From positions 1 to 64,000 of the forward strand of contig JAAESX010000132.1 of NCBI GenBank assembly GCA_024228935.1: a stretch of 64,000 nt of DNA. Direction: 5' to 3'. The position numbers and the translations under genes are program-made. The DNA is from Pseudomonadota bacterium (GTDB lineage Bacteria; Myxococcota_A; UBA796; CAJQPC01). The notes under the pieces were generated by a model. That model saw only the letters and a program-made list of their open reading frames with translations, ran no database searches and was not told where the DNA came from. Position 1 is the stretch's first letter; every line of letters starts with the position of its first letter. Shown piece by piece: positions 33,766 to 41,928 of this stretch.

Positions 33766-34161
33766 ATGGGAACCGTGTTGCTCATCGCCCTGGCGCTCGC
33801 CGAGACGGACGTGACGCCCGTGGACGGCCTGCTCGCCACGGTCGAGGCGTCCGGCGTCCGCATCGAGGCGCGACGGGTGGACGGCGCCCCCATGCTGCAC
33901 CTGGACGGTCAGCCTCTGACCCCAGGGGACCGGCCCATCCTCAGCCCGGACGGGACCGAGCTGGTCTTCGTCCGCGGCCCCATCGCCTCGATCTGGCACC
34001 GGGACCTGGCGACCGGCGTCGAGACGCAGCTGACGGCGACCGAGCCCGGTCGGCCCCCTGCGGACTTCGTCGCGCCGCCCATCCATGCGTTCTCGTGGTT
34101 CGACGGCGTGGTCGTGCGCTGGACCAGCCAGGACGGCGAGCACGTGCTGGTGACGCCGTGA
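33766..34161 (+). CDS. Small secreted protein with propeller-like repeat
   Basis: 131 residues starting MGTVLLIALALAETDVTPVD, a short leader with a possible A-x-A signal-peptidase site. GDRPILSPDGTELVFVRGPI and SIWHRDLATGVETQLTATEP are single TolB/WD-like blade sequences, so this may be a fragment-like one-blade protein or a partner of a larger propeller. Overlaps the M23 peptidase gene as GTGA. Confidence 0.6.
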   Translation: MGTVLLIALALAETDVTPVDGLLATVEASGVRIEARRVDGAPMLHLDGQPLTPGDRPILSPDGTELVFVRGPIASIWHRDLATGVETQLTATEPGRPPADFVAPPIHAFSWFDGVVVRWTSQDGEHVLVTP

Positions 34162-35309
34162 TCTTGCTCTCGGTGGCGCTGGCCCAGGACTACCGCTTCC
34201 CGGTCGCCGAGGACGACGCGCCCAGCATGTACCCCACCGCCTACAAGGACCAGGGCGGCCGCGACTGGGCCTGCGGGAGCATCTACTACTCGGGCCACAA
34301 CGGCAGCGACTTCGGAGGCGGCAGCTGGGATGGGATGGCCGCGGGCCGGACCATCGTGGCCGCAGCGGACGGCGTCGTGATCACCACCAACGACGGCGAG
34401 TACGACGAGTGCAGCACCGGAGACTGCGGCGGCGGCGGCGGGTACGGCAACTACGTCAAGATCCAGCACGCCGACGGAAAGTACACCTATTACGCACACT
34501 TGAAGATCTGGTCGGTCGCGGTCTCCGAGGGCCAGTCCGTGTCCTGCGGCCAGACGCTCGGCGAGATGGGGAGCAGCGGCTACTCGACCGGACCGCACCT
34601 GCACTTCGAGGTCCGTGAGGCCAGCGGCTACCAGAGCGACCCCTTCGACGGGGACTGCTCGGCGCCGCCGTCGTACTGGACGAGCCAGGGAAGCCACGGC
34701 GCCATCCCGGGCACCACCTGCGAGAACGTCGGCCCCTGCGAGAACGTCACGTCGCTCACGTGCGGCGACACCTGGTCCAGCGCGAACAACGGCTCGGGGA
34801 GCACCAGCACCCACAGCGCCTACGGCTGCGAGGAGTGGACCTACACCGGGCCCGAGATCGCCGTCGCGGTCTCGACAGGGCTGTCCGAGCCGGTCACCGT
34901 CGCGATGACCGGGCTGTCCGCCGACCTGGACCTGTACGCGCTCGGGACGTCGTCGTGCGACGGCAGCAGCTGTGTCGCGAGCAGCAGCAACCCCGACGCC
35001 GAGAGCGAGTCGGTGACCTGGTCGGCCAGCGCCGGCTCGACATACACGGTGGTGGTCGACGGCTACCAGGGCGCCACGAGCAGCTTCTCGTTGAGCGTCG
35101 ACTGCGAAGGACTGACCGACCCGCCCGAGGACACCGAGCCACCGCCCGAGGACAGCGAGCCCGGGATCGTCGACAGCACGCCCGACCGACCTTGGACCCA
35201 GGCGACCGAGCCTCCCGGGGAACGCACGCCGCTGGTCTCGGGCTGTTCGACGGCGCCATTGCTGGGTGTGTGGTGGCTGGCGCTTCTGGGGCTCCGCAGG
35301 CGCCGCTGA
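34158..35309 (+). CDS. M23 metallopeptidase with PPC-like domain and MYXO-CTERM-like tail
   Basis: 383 residues from GTG. Short leader MILLSVALAQDYRF (A-L-A cleavage). The LytM/M23 domain has GHNGSDFGG (first H and D ligands) and HLHFEVREASG (HxH), with KYTYYAHLKIW between. It cleaves peptidoglycan cross-links or related peptides. Residues 230-320 resemble a bacterial pre-peptidase C-terminal domain (LSADLDLYALG, TYTVVVDGYQGATSSFSLSV). The end, SGCSTAPLLGVWWLALLGLR plus RRR, is a Cys/helix/Arg sorting tail. Confidence 0.85.
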   Translation: MILLSVALAQDYRFPVAEDDAPSMYPTAYKDQGGRDWACGSIYYSGHNGSDFGGGSWDGMAAGRTIVAAADGVVITTNDGEYDECSTGDCGGGGGYGNYVKIQHADGKYTYYAHLKIWSVAVSEGQSVSCGQTLGEMGSSGYSTGPHLHFEVREASGYQSDPFDGDCSAPPSYWTSQGSHGAIPGTTCENVGPCENVTSLTCGDTWSSANNGSGSTSTHSAYGCEEWTYTGPEIAVAVSTGLSEPVTVAMTGLSADLDLYALGTSSCDGSSCVASSSNPDAESESVTWSASAGSTYTVVVDGYQGATSSFSLSVDCEGLTDPPEDTEPPPEDSEPGIVDSTPDRPWTQATEPPGERTPLVSGCSTAPLLGVWWLALLGLRRRR

Positions 35310-35385
35310 GGCTGTCGCTTTCTGTCGCTGGGCCTTGCCGGGGCGACTCTCTACGTTGGAGGAACCAACCAACAAGGGGCCCAGC

Positions 35386-35859
35386 ATGCGCCACATCGGC
35401 TACGTCATCGCGCTCGCGGCGGTTGTGTTCGCTTGCGGGCACTTCGGCTGGAGCATCGGGTACTTCACGCTCGCCATCAGCGCGTCGATCCTCGTCGGTG
35501 GGATCGAGCTGGCCTTGCGGTTCGCGTCTGGCGTCGAGCTCGACCGGCCCCGCGGCGGCCAGCCGGCTCGGCCGCTGGACGGCGCCCGCTTCCAGGTGAA
35601 GGACGTCTCGCCCTGCCCGGGTCCGGTCGACGGGAGCGCCGAGCACTGGTTCGACCTCGACATCATCGTGACGCCCCGGCGCGACACGTCCTGGCGGCCC
35701 GCGCTCCTGGATCTGCGCGGTCCACGCGACCAGCCCTGCCGCGTCGAGCGGATCGAGGTCCACACAGGTCGCTCTTGGAGGGCGTACCGCGGCGAGTCGG
35801 AGCCCGGCCCCGCGCGACTCCGGCTCAGGTCGGCGCGCCGCACGCTGGACTGCTCGTGA
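35386..35859 (+). CDS. Small membrane-anchored protein of unknown function
   Basis: 157 residues: two adjacent hydrophobic helices at the N-terminus (MRHIGYVIALAAVVFACGHF, GYFTLAISASILVGGIELAL), then a soluble domain with FQVKDVSPCPGPVDGSAEHW and IIVTPRRDTSWRPALLDLRG. AAGGGGCCCAGC precedes the ATG, and TACGTT about 35 bases further up may be its -10. Not recognised. Confidence 0.6.
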   Translation: MRHIGYVIALAAVVFACGHFGWSIGYFTLAISASILVGGIELALRFASGVELDRPRGGQPARPLDGARFQVKDVSPCPGPVDGSAEHWFDLDIIVTPRRDTSWRPALLDLRGPRDQPCRVERIEVHTGRSWRAYRGESEPGPARLRLRSARRTLDCS

Positions 35860-35911
35860 AGGGGCGCCGGCACACGAGGGACGGCCTCGTCGAGGCCGTC
35901 ACAGGAGCGTC

Positions 35912-36127
35912 ATGAGCGACGCCTGGTCATTCCTCTTCACCGCTGCGGCCATCGGTGGCGTCCTGCTGATCGTCCTCCTCGGCGTCGTCGCGATCGGCTT
36001 CGCCAGCTCATTGGTCGGGCTCGTTGAGCTGCTCGCGCTGATCGTCGAGACGATCCTCATGCCCCGGCAGAAGCCCCATGAGCTGCCAAAGCTCCCGAAG
36101 CCCGATCAGACCGACGACAAGACCTGA
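35912..36127 (+). CDS. Small membrane protein
   Basis: 71 residues: two hydrophobic segments (FLFTAAAIGGVLLIVLLGVV, FASSLVGLVELLALIVETIL) and a short basic/acidic tail. CAGGAGCG before the ATG is a good ribosome-binding site. Its 3' end overlaps the convergent hydrolase gene by about 20 bases. Function unknown. Confidence 0.55.
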   Translation: MSDAWSFLFTAAAIGGVLLIVLLGVVAIGFASSLVGLVELLALIVETILMPRQKPHELPKLPKPDQTDDKT

Positions 36128-36942
36128 CGCAGCCGGTCGGCCACCAGCTCGGTGTGCTCGAAGTAGCTGCTGTGGCCCAGGCCCTCGGGCTCCTCGAACA
36201 CCACGTGCTCGGGTAGCGAGTCCAGGAACCACGACCGCTGCAGCGGATGGAGCAGCTCCTCGCGCGTCCCCCAGATGATGCGACTGACGGCAGGCAGGCG
36301 CGCCAGCTCCTCGGGGGTCAGGTCGTCCTCCTGGACCACGTTGCTGAGCATCTCGCGGATGTGCGGCCGCCGAAGCTGACGGGCCTTGATGAAGCCGATG
36401 ATCCAGTGCAGCAGCGCCCCAGAGGCCGGCAGCGCCCGGCGAGCCAGCGCCCGTCCATCCGCCCAGTCGTCGACCAGGAAGTGCTGCATGATCTCGTTGC
36501 GCTGGGCGTCCGTGAGTGCCCCGCCAGCGGGCGAGGTCACCAGCAGCCCGCGCACCCGCTCGGGTCGTGACGCGGCGAACTTGAGCGCGGCGTAGCCCCC
36601 CATCGAGTTCCCGAACAGGACAGCGGGCTCGTCGACGGTCTGCTCGATGACCTCGCCGATCCCCCGACAGAGCGCCGAGATGTGCGCGCGCGAGCGCGGC
36701 ATCTCGCTCTCGCCATGTCCCAGAAAGTCGGGGAGGACGACGGTCCCGAGCTCGGGCAGCATGCGCTCGATCAGCGGTCGATAGTGCACCCCTCGCGCCG
36801 AGACGCCATGCAGCATCACGACCGGGACACCGCCACCCGGGCGGATCCACGTCGCCACTCTCCCCTCGGAGGTGTCCACGTCGTGCCGGGAGAACCCCGC
36901 GCGCGACAGCCGCCACAGACCGTAGTGCTCGACCAGACTCAC
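36106..36942 (-). CDS. Alpha/beta-fold hydrolase
   Basis: 278 residues from GTG. GVPVVMLHGVSARGVHYRPL (oxyanion loop), LPDFLGHGESEMPRS, nucleophile elbow GNSMGG near residue 105, acid in IIWGTREELLHPL, and His in EPEGLGHSSYFE. It resembles MhpC/esterase-type cytosolic hydrolases. The substrate cannot be assigned. Confidence 0.85.
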   Translation of the reverse strand: MSLVEHYGLWRLSRAGFSRHDVDTSEGRVATWIRPGGGVPVVMLHGVSARGVHYRPLIERMLPELGTVVLPDFLGHGESEMPRSRAHISALCRGIGEVIEQTVDEPAVLFGNSMGGYAALKFAASRPERVRGLLVTSPAGGALTDAQRNEIMQHFLVDDWADGRALARRALPASGALLHWIIGFIKARQLRRPHIREMLSNVVQEDDLTPEELARLPAVSRIIWGTREELLHPLQRSWFLDSLPEHVVFEEPEGLGHSSYFEHTELVADRLRQVLSSV

Positions 36943-36948
36943 AGAACG

Positions 36949-36954
36949 ATTCTA
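36949..36954 (-). promoter_or_regulatory. -10 box of the hydrolase gene
   Basis: TAGAAT on the minus strand, one of the best -10 matches in the window, six bases before GTG 36942. It supports a leaderless message starting at GTG. Confidence 0.6.
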
Positions 36955-36962
36955 CGCACGGA

Positions 36963-37418
36963 TCAGGCGGTCGTCTGCGCCGCCAACCCCGAGAAGAACG
37001 CCGTCAGGACCTCGTCCCCGCAGGGCCGGAAGTCCTTGTGTCCGGGCTTCCGGAAGATGCCTCGCAGTTCGCGCGGGCTCGAGGCCTGCCCTCCAGCCGC
37101 CAGCGCGTCGAGCACGTCCGACTCGTGCAGCTGGAGCGCCGCACGCAGCTTCTTCAGCACCACGTTGTTCGTCAGCGGCCCCCGACGCGGCGGCCCCGGG
37201 TTCTTCGACGGCCCCCGCTTCTGCAGGACGAGCGCGTCCAGGAAGCCAGTCAGTGCGGCGTCGGTACACGGGCTGCCCCAGTCGGCCAGCGGCAGCAGCG
37301 CGGCCTCGAGCCCGGTCGGCGTGACGGGCTGACCGGCAAGCGCGAAGATCTCGATCAGCTGGTCGGCGTCCAGGTGGAGTGCGTCGCGGACGCCGCGCAG
37401 GATCAGGTCGTTGGTCAT
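36963..37418 (-). CDS. DUF1456 (YehS-type) protein
   Basis: 151 residues made of two similar halves: MTNDLILRGVRDALHLDADQ and LTNNVVLKKLRAALQLHESD, each followed by a helix-rich segment with the other copy of LTGFLDALVLQKRG/LTAFFSGLAAQ. This duplication is the DUF1456/YehS signature; the function is unknown. ATG overlaps the stop of the YtkA-like lipoprotein gene (TGATG). Third gene of the sigma-factor cluster. Confidence 0.85.
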   Translation of the reverse strand: MTNDLILRGVRDALHLDADQLIEIFALAGQPVTPTGLEAALLPLADWGSPCTDAALTGFLDALVLQKRGPSKNPGPPRRGPLTNNVVLKKLRAALQLHESDVLDALAAGGQASSPRELRGIFRKPGHKDFRPCGDEVLTAFFSGLAAQTTA

Positions 37419-37828
37419 CAGCCTTCCAGACAGAACTGCCAGGAGACCTCGTCGTCCCCGGCACGCACCGTGATGTCCCAGATACCACCCATGAACAGGT
37501 CCATGGGCTCGCCCGTGTAGACCCCGGCGTCGCCCTCGGTCGCGGCGAACGTGGCCGGGTTCGTCCCGTGCCCGTGCTCGGACATGAACGGCTCGATCTC
37601 GACCGCCAGGCCCTCGGCGGCAGCCCCGCCCTCGGTCACCGTGATGGTCCAGATGTTGTCGCCCTTGTCGGGAGGCGAAGGGTCACTCACCAGCGCGAAG
37701 GTGTAGGTCGCGCCGTCCTTCTCCATGCCGTCGCTGTACGTCTCGCCAGGGACCCCGCAGGTCTCGGTCTCACCGGAGTCGTGGGCGTAGTCGCCCGAAG
37801 TGCAGGCCAGGGTCAGGAACAGGAGCAT
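37418..37828 (-). CDS. YtkA/FixH-like lipoprotein
   Basis: 136 residues, leader MLLFLTLACTSGDYAHD with Cys at residue 9. The domain DNIWTITVTEGGAAAEGLAV, EPFMSEHGHGTNPATFAATE and LFMGGIWDITVRAGDDEV is the YtkA-like beta-sandwich (M-x-x-H-x-H motif), often linked to copper or membrane-protein assembly. It lies 20 bases after the sigma-factor gene but also has its own -10 box. Confidence 0.75.
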   Translation of the reverse strand: MLLFLTLACTSGDYAHDSGETETCGVPGETYSDGMEKDGATYTFALVSDPSPPDKGDNIWTITVTEGGAAAEGLAVEIEPFMSEHGHGTNPATFAATEGDAGVYTGEPMDLFMGGIWDITVRAGDDEVSWQFCLEG

Positions 37829-37834
37829 CCCCAG

Positions 37835-37840
37835 AGAGTA
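37835..37840 (-). promoter_or_regulatory. -10 box of the YtkA-like lipoprotein gene
   Basis: TACTCT (minus strand), six bases before ATG 37828, in the gap after the sigma-factor stop. It suggests an internal promoter. Confidence 0.5.
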
Positions 37841-37848
37841 ACCGCGGC

Positions 37849-38655
37849 TCAGAGGCTTCGCGCGAGCCCCAGCAGTCGCGCCGTGAGCGCCCGGGACGAC
37901 CGACCCAGCGCCGAGCCGAAGTCCGTGGAAGGCGCGGCTGGCGGCGGCCCCAAGGGAGCCCCACCCGCGCCGCGCCCGAACACGGCCTTCCGCCGGCTTC
38001 GACGCGCCGGAACGGACGACGACTGCGGAGCGGCCGCGGGCATCGGGGGCGCACCCATCGCCTCGGCCGGGGCGGCCCCCATCTCGTCCGCGGCCTCCTC
38101 GAGATCGAGCGCCAGGCACTCGGCCTCGGGCATCGGGACCAGCTCGTCCCGCATCCGGGCCAGCGCCCGGGACACCCGCATTCGGGCCGTACCCGGCTTG
38201 ATGCCGAAGGTCTTGCCAAGCTCGGCGTAGTCGAATCCATGCACGAAGCGCAGGACGACGAGCGCCCTCTGCAGCTCGGGCAGGACGTGCAGCGCACGCA
38301 ACACCTCGGCGCGGTTCTCACACAGCTCGGCCGGCAGCGGGGTGTCGTCCAGCGGCGCCTCCAGGGCGTCCGGGTCGTCCTCGATCGGCGAGATGGCGCC
38401 TCGTCGCAGCTCGTCCATGCACCGGTTCCGCGCGATGGCCAGGATCCAGGTGCGACTGCTGGCCTCGCCCCGAAACCCCTCGAGCGCTCCGAAGGCCCGC
38501 ACGAACACGTCCTGGGCCAGCTCCTCGGCCCGGCTCTCGTTCCGCACGAGCGCGCGACACATGCCGTGGACCTCGGCCGCGTGATGCCGCACGAGCCACT
38601 CGGCCGCACCTCGGCGGTCGTCTCGTCCGAGTGCAGCGCGGAAAGCGGAGTCCAT
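37849..38655 (-). CDS. ECF sigma factor with long C-terminal extension
   Basis: 268 residues. Region 2: ESRAEELAQDVFVRAFGALE, RTWILAIARNRCMDELRRG; region 4: LPELQRALVVLRFVHGFDYA, FGIKPGTARMRVSRALARMR. About 95 extra residues follow (Ala/Pro-rich, then a basic patch RRSRRKAV), which may bind a regulator. No anti-sigma gene adjoins. The start is set by TACCTT seven bases before ATG 38655. Confidence 0.85.
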   Translation of the reverse strand: MDSAFRAALGRDDRRGAAEWLVRHHAAEVHGMCRALVRNESRAEELAQDVFVRAFGALEGFRGEASSRTWILAIARNRCMDELRRGAISPIEDDPDALEAPLDDTPLPAELCENRAEVLRALHVLPELQRALVVLRFVHGFDYAELGKTFGIKPGTARMRVSRALARMRDELVPMPEAECLALDLEEAADEMGAAPAEAMGAPPMPAAAPQSSSVPARRSRRKAVFGRGAGGAPLGPPPAAPSTDFGSALGRSSRALTARLLGLARSL

Positions 38656-38662
38656 CACACCC

Positions 38663-38668
38663 AAGGTA
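38663..38668 (-). promoter_or_regulatory. -10 box of the ECF sigma gene
   Basis: TACCTT on the minus strand, seven bases before ATG 38655. It favours this ATG over the in-frame GTG 38658 and TTG 38664. Confidence 0.45.
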
Positions 38669-38818
38669 GACGAGCCAGCTCGAAAAACGTCACCCGCGAA
38701 GAAAAGAAAGGAAAGTTCACGAACAGTTCAAGGCCTTTACAAACGGAGAAAGCCGGCGCCGTGACACGCCTGGCGAGCGCCTCGTCAACCCAGGTGAACC
38801 CAGACGGAGCGCCTCATC

Positions 38819-39874
38819 ATGCCCATCCAGAAGAACACCCTCAAGATCAAGAACAACACGCTCACCCTTCCCACCGGTCTGCAGATCACGTTCCAGCGCA
38901 CGCTGCGCATCCCCGACGACGGCAAGACCCACGGACTGCCCCCCGGCTTCGGCAACTTCCCCATCCGCAACGTGCACGACTACGCCAGCACGGTGCCGAA
39001 GCACTGGCTCGAGCACGGCGGCGTCTTCCTCCCGATGTACCAGCGCGAGGCGATGTGGATGAGCCTGTCCGGGTGGCCTCCCCACGCGGTGAAGGTCGGT
39101 GTCGGCAAGGTCTGCGCGCTGACCGGCGAGCCGTGGAGCGAGGACCTGCACAAGACCAGCGGGCTCTTCAGCAAGCACCAGGACTACCTGGTCACCCCGC
39201 CCCAGCCGTGGCTCGACGGCATCTGCGTGGGCAACGGCCGCATCAAGCAGTTCGTCGCGATGCCGCTGGGCCAGGGCTACACGGTCGAGGGGCAGGTCAC
39301 CGGCGAGGAGACCCACGGCGGCCTGCAGCTCAAGGTCGTCCCGCCGAAGCTCGGCCGGTTCCCGAAGCCCAAGGTCGTGCGAAGTCGTGCCAGCAAGGGC
39401 TCGTTCGGAGCCGGGGGCCCCCCCATGCCCTGCGCGGCGCCGATGGAGAGCGCGTGTCTGGCGATGGACGAGGAGTCCGGCGGTGAGATGGGCCTGGCGG
39501 CCGGCGGCTCGATGAAGCAGAAGATCCACCCGGATCCCTACGGCCTGGAGACCTGGGACAACGCCCGAGCGACCCGGTGCTTCGTCCACATCGTCGACAG
39601 CCTGCTGTGGCGTCAGATCACGGGCGAGGAGGCCCCGTCGACGCCCATCACCGCGAAGCAGTACGCCAGCGCCGGCCTGCCCTGGTACGACCTGTACGAC
39701 GAGGGGATGCCGACGCTGGACGGGACGGACACGCTCAAGGGGGTGAAGTCGGTGAAGGAGATCGACGCCACGAAGTCGACCAAGCCGCTGCAGGACGACG
39801 GCTCGATCGGCCCGGTCCCGACGAAGACGCTGTGGCAGAAGCTGCACGGCGTGGTCTCCGACGGGAGTTGGTAG
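38819..39874 (+). CDS. Conserved protein of unknown function
   Basis: 351 residues, soluble. Segments RIPDDGKTHGLPPGFGNFPI, GGVFLPMYQREAMWMSLSG, KVGVGKVCALTGEPW, WLDGICVGNGRIKQFVAMPL and GYTVEGQVTGEETHGGLQLK belong to a widespread conserved family found in bacteria and fungi with no known activity. A Gly/Met/Cys-rich loop (PPMPCAAPMESACLAMDEES) separates two halves. ACGGAG lies upstream of the ATG. Divergent from the sigma gene. Confidence 0.75.
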   Translation: MPIQKNTLKIKNNTLTLPTGLQITFQRTLRIPDDGKTHGLPPGFGNFPIRNVHDYASTVPKHWLEHGGVFLPMYQREAMWMSLSGWPPHAVKVGVGKVCALTGEPWSEDLHKTSGLFSKHQDYLVTPPQPWLDGICVGNGRIKQFVAMPLGQGYTVEGQVTGEETHGGLQLKVVPPKLGRFPKPKVVRSRASKGSFGAGGPPMPCAAPMESACLAMDEESGGEMGLAAGGSMKQKIHPDPYGLETWDNARATRCFVHIVDSLLWRQITGEEAPSTPITAKQYASAGLPWYDLYDEGMPTLDGTDTLKGVKSVKEIDATKSTKPLQDDGSIGPVPTKTLWQKLHGVVSDGSW

Positions 39875-39889
39875 CCAGGACGGGGGTTC

Positions 39890-40105
39890 TGGGGGTTCTG
39901 GGGGTGGCGCCCAGACCTCCAGGCCGTGAGGATGGCAGTTCTGGGCGGCTCGACCCCCAGTTCGGCCCTCCTGGCCGTGAGGATGGCAGTTCTGGGGGTT
40001 GCTGGTCAGGACGCCCGTTCTGAGACCTGGGGGTCTCACAACACGTCTCGTGACCGGCAGGACGCCCGTTCTGAGACCTGGGGGTCTCACAACACCCCTC
40101 GTGCC
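39890..40105. repeat. Two kinds of 51-bp tandem repeat between convergent genes (families C and D)
   Basis: Left: GGCCGTGAGGATGGCAGTTC begins at 39922 and again at 39973, period 51. Right: CAGGACGCCCGTTC, TGAGACC-TGGG-GGTCTCA (7-bp stem, 4-base loop), CAACAC..CTCGTG begins at 40007 and again at 40058, also period 51. The right-hand unit matches the repeats at 24179-24345. Lies between convergent genes. Confidence 0.85.
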
Positions 40106-40122
40106 CACCGCGCCCACCGCGC

Positions 40123-40800
40123 TCACTCCACCGCGATCTCGATGGCATCCAGGGCCAGCCACTGGTCCACCGACGCGAACGAGTTGTCAATGAACTGGAC
40201 GTACACCGGAAGGCCCTCGGTCTCTTCGGTGGTCGTCCAGGAGTGCGTCCGCTCGGTCATCACACCATCGGCCGGGTCGAACTTGTCCACGGTCTGCCGA
40301 GCCGACGAGTCGGTGACGTCCCCGGCGACGAAGCCCACACGGCTCTCGTTGCTGGGGACGTACTCGCCCGCCAGGCCACCGTGCAGGAAGGTCACGGTGT
40401 AGGTCTCGCCCACCACGGCCGCATCGACGACGGGCACGTTCCAGAACACGACCCCGGTGGCGGCGCCGCTCCGGATGCCCCAGGTCAGGTAGACCTGCTC
40501 GCCCTCGATGCCCGAGAGCTCCTCGGCGGCGGGTCGGTAGGTGCCGATCGAGGACTCACTCCAGATGGCGACGATCGAGCCGTCGGGGCCCTCGTCCCAG
40601 GTGTCGTGCACGCCCTCGTCGACGACGAGGTCCTCGGCGTTCCAGACGGGCGCTGCATCCGTGTCGGCATCGGAGTCAGCGTCGCTGTCCGCGTCGGTGT
40701 CCGAGTCGGCATCGGTGTCGGTGTCCGCGTCGGCATCGACACCGGAGTCACCGGGATCGACATCGCCGCAAGCCAGCGCAAGGAGAAGAGAGAGGGTCAT
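40123..40800 (-). CDS. Surface lipoprotein with Asp/Ser/Thr repeat linker
   Basis: 225 residues from ATG 40800 (MTLSLLLALACGDVDPG, Cys at residue 11). Then about 35 residues of alternating Asp with Ala/Ser/Thr (DADADTDTDADSD type), and a beta-rich domain (GEQVYLTWGIRSGAATGVVF, GETYTVTFLHGGLAGEYVPS, LPVYVQFIDNSFASVDQWLA) like jelly-roll carbohydrate-binding modules. CTGGAG before the ATG can serve as ribosome-binding site. Confidence 0.75.
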   Translation of the reverse strand: MTLSLLLALACGDVDPGDSGVDADADTDTDADSDTDADSDADSDADTDAAPVWNAEDLVVDEGVHDTWDEGPDGSIVAIWSESSIGTYRPAAEELSGIEGEQVYLTWGIRSGAATGVVFWNVPVVDAAVVGETYTVTFLHGGLAGEYVPSNESRVGFVAGDVTDSSARQTVDKFDPADGVMTERTHSWTTTEETEGLPVYVQFIDNSFASVDQWLALDAIEIAVE

Positions 40801-40912
40801 GGTCACTCCAGGATCGTGTCCTCACCCTGACCCCAGACCGGCCCCCGCGAACCCTTCTCCGATCTCTCCTTGGCACGCCGCTTGCTTCGAAAACGACCGG
40901 AGATACTGACAC

Positions 40913-41913
40913 ATTCTCGCATTCCTGCTCATCGCCTGCCCCGGTCCGACCCCGGACTCCGGCGACTCGAACGACACCGACGACTCCTCGATCGACAGCG
41001 AGGCCCCGCCCATCGACCCCGACCTCGGGTTCGCGCTCTCGGGCGACTGGGACGGCGCGACCCTGGCGCTCGTCCAGTTCACCCCCGGCGAGGAAGACGC
41101 GGTGGGCGATATCTGGCAGACGTGGGTGCCAGAGGACGCGGCATTCGGCGTCGAAGCCGGAGAACCGCCCGCCGAGCACTTCGTCGCCCCCGAGGGCGGC
41201 GACTTCGAGGTCGCCCTCTACCTGGTGGCCCTGTTCGACGACACCAACTCCAACGGCGCCCACGACGACGGCGAAGCCTGGATCGGCATCTCCCCACAGT
41301 GGGCCATCTACGCGCAGGGCACCATGCCCGACGACCTGCCTGGCGTGGTCGAGGGCTGGAACGGCTACACGCCCGACTTCGACGGCACCGACGACTCGAT
41401 CTCGGACCCGCTGACCATCCCCGTCAGCGACAACCTGCGCCCCAACGACAGCATCACGCTCGGCGGCACCTACGACGGCCAGCTCGACGCGGCGCGCCTG
41501 CTCGTCGTGTGGATGACCACCGGCGAGACCGACGTGGCCCGATCGACGACATCATCCTCGAGGCCGAGTGGACCGTCACGCTCGACGGTGAGCCGCCCGC
41601 GGACCACTTCTCCGAGCTCGAGGGCGTCGGGAACGCGGCCATGGAGCTGCTGTTCGCCTACACGGACGCCAATGAGAACGAGGAGTACGACCCCGGCGAC
41701 ACGCCGTTCGCCGCCGCCTGTCACGAAGGCGACGTCGCGATCATGCTGTACCTGCCTCCGATCACGGACCTCGCGGCGGCGTGGACGCTGGGCGAGGCGA
41801 TGGGCACCGGCTGGGTCGCGTTCGCCCAGGGCGAGGACGACGAGGGCCCGCCCTCCTTCTTGACCGGCGACCAGCTCACGGGCCTGGTCATCGACGAGAA
41901 CTGCGCGCTGTGA
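40913..41913 (+). CDS. Lipoprotein with duplicated domain; unusual ATT start and one frameshift
   Basis: The frame opens after TGA 40907-40909 with ATT CTC GCA TTC, giving xLAFLLIACPGPTPDSGD (Cys at residue 9); no ATG, GTG or TTG lies between the stop and the lipobox. GATACT lies five bases before ATT and CGGAGA nearby. Domain repeats: DDTNSNGAHDDGEAWI and YTDANENEEYDPGDTPF, each an EF-like Asp-rich strand pair. Around 41536 one G seems lost (GTGGCCC for GTGGGCCC); restoring it joins the halves at DVGPIDDIILE. Function unknown. Confidence 0.6.
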
Positions 41914-41928
41914 CCTCGAGCCCCGTCG

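Noticed and set aside
31953..34157. Long plus-strand open frame joined to the M23 peptidase
   Set aside because: The part before 34158 is antisense to the PHP-domain lipoprotein and has shadow composition; the peptidase starts at GTG 34158.
35912..36127. Small toxin with adjacent antitoxin
   Set aside because: Two hydrophobic segments alone are not enough, and no antitoxin-like partner is nearby.
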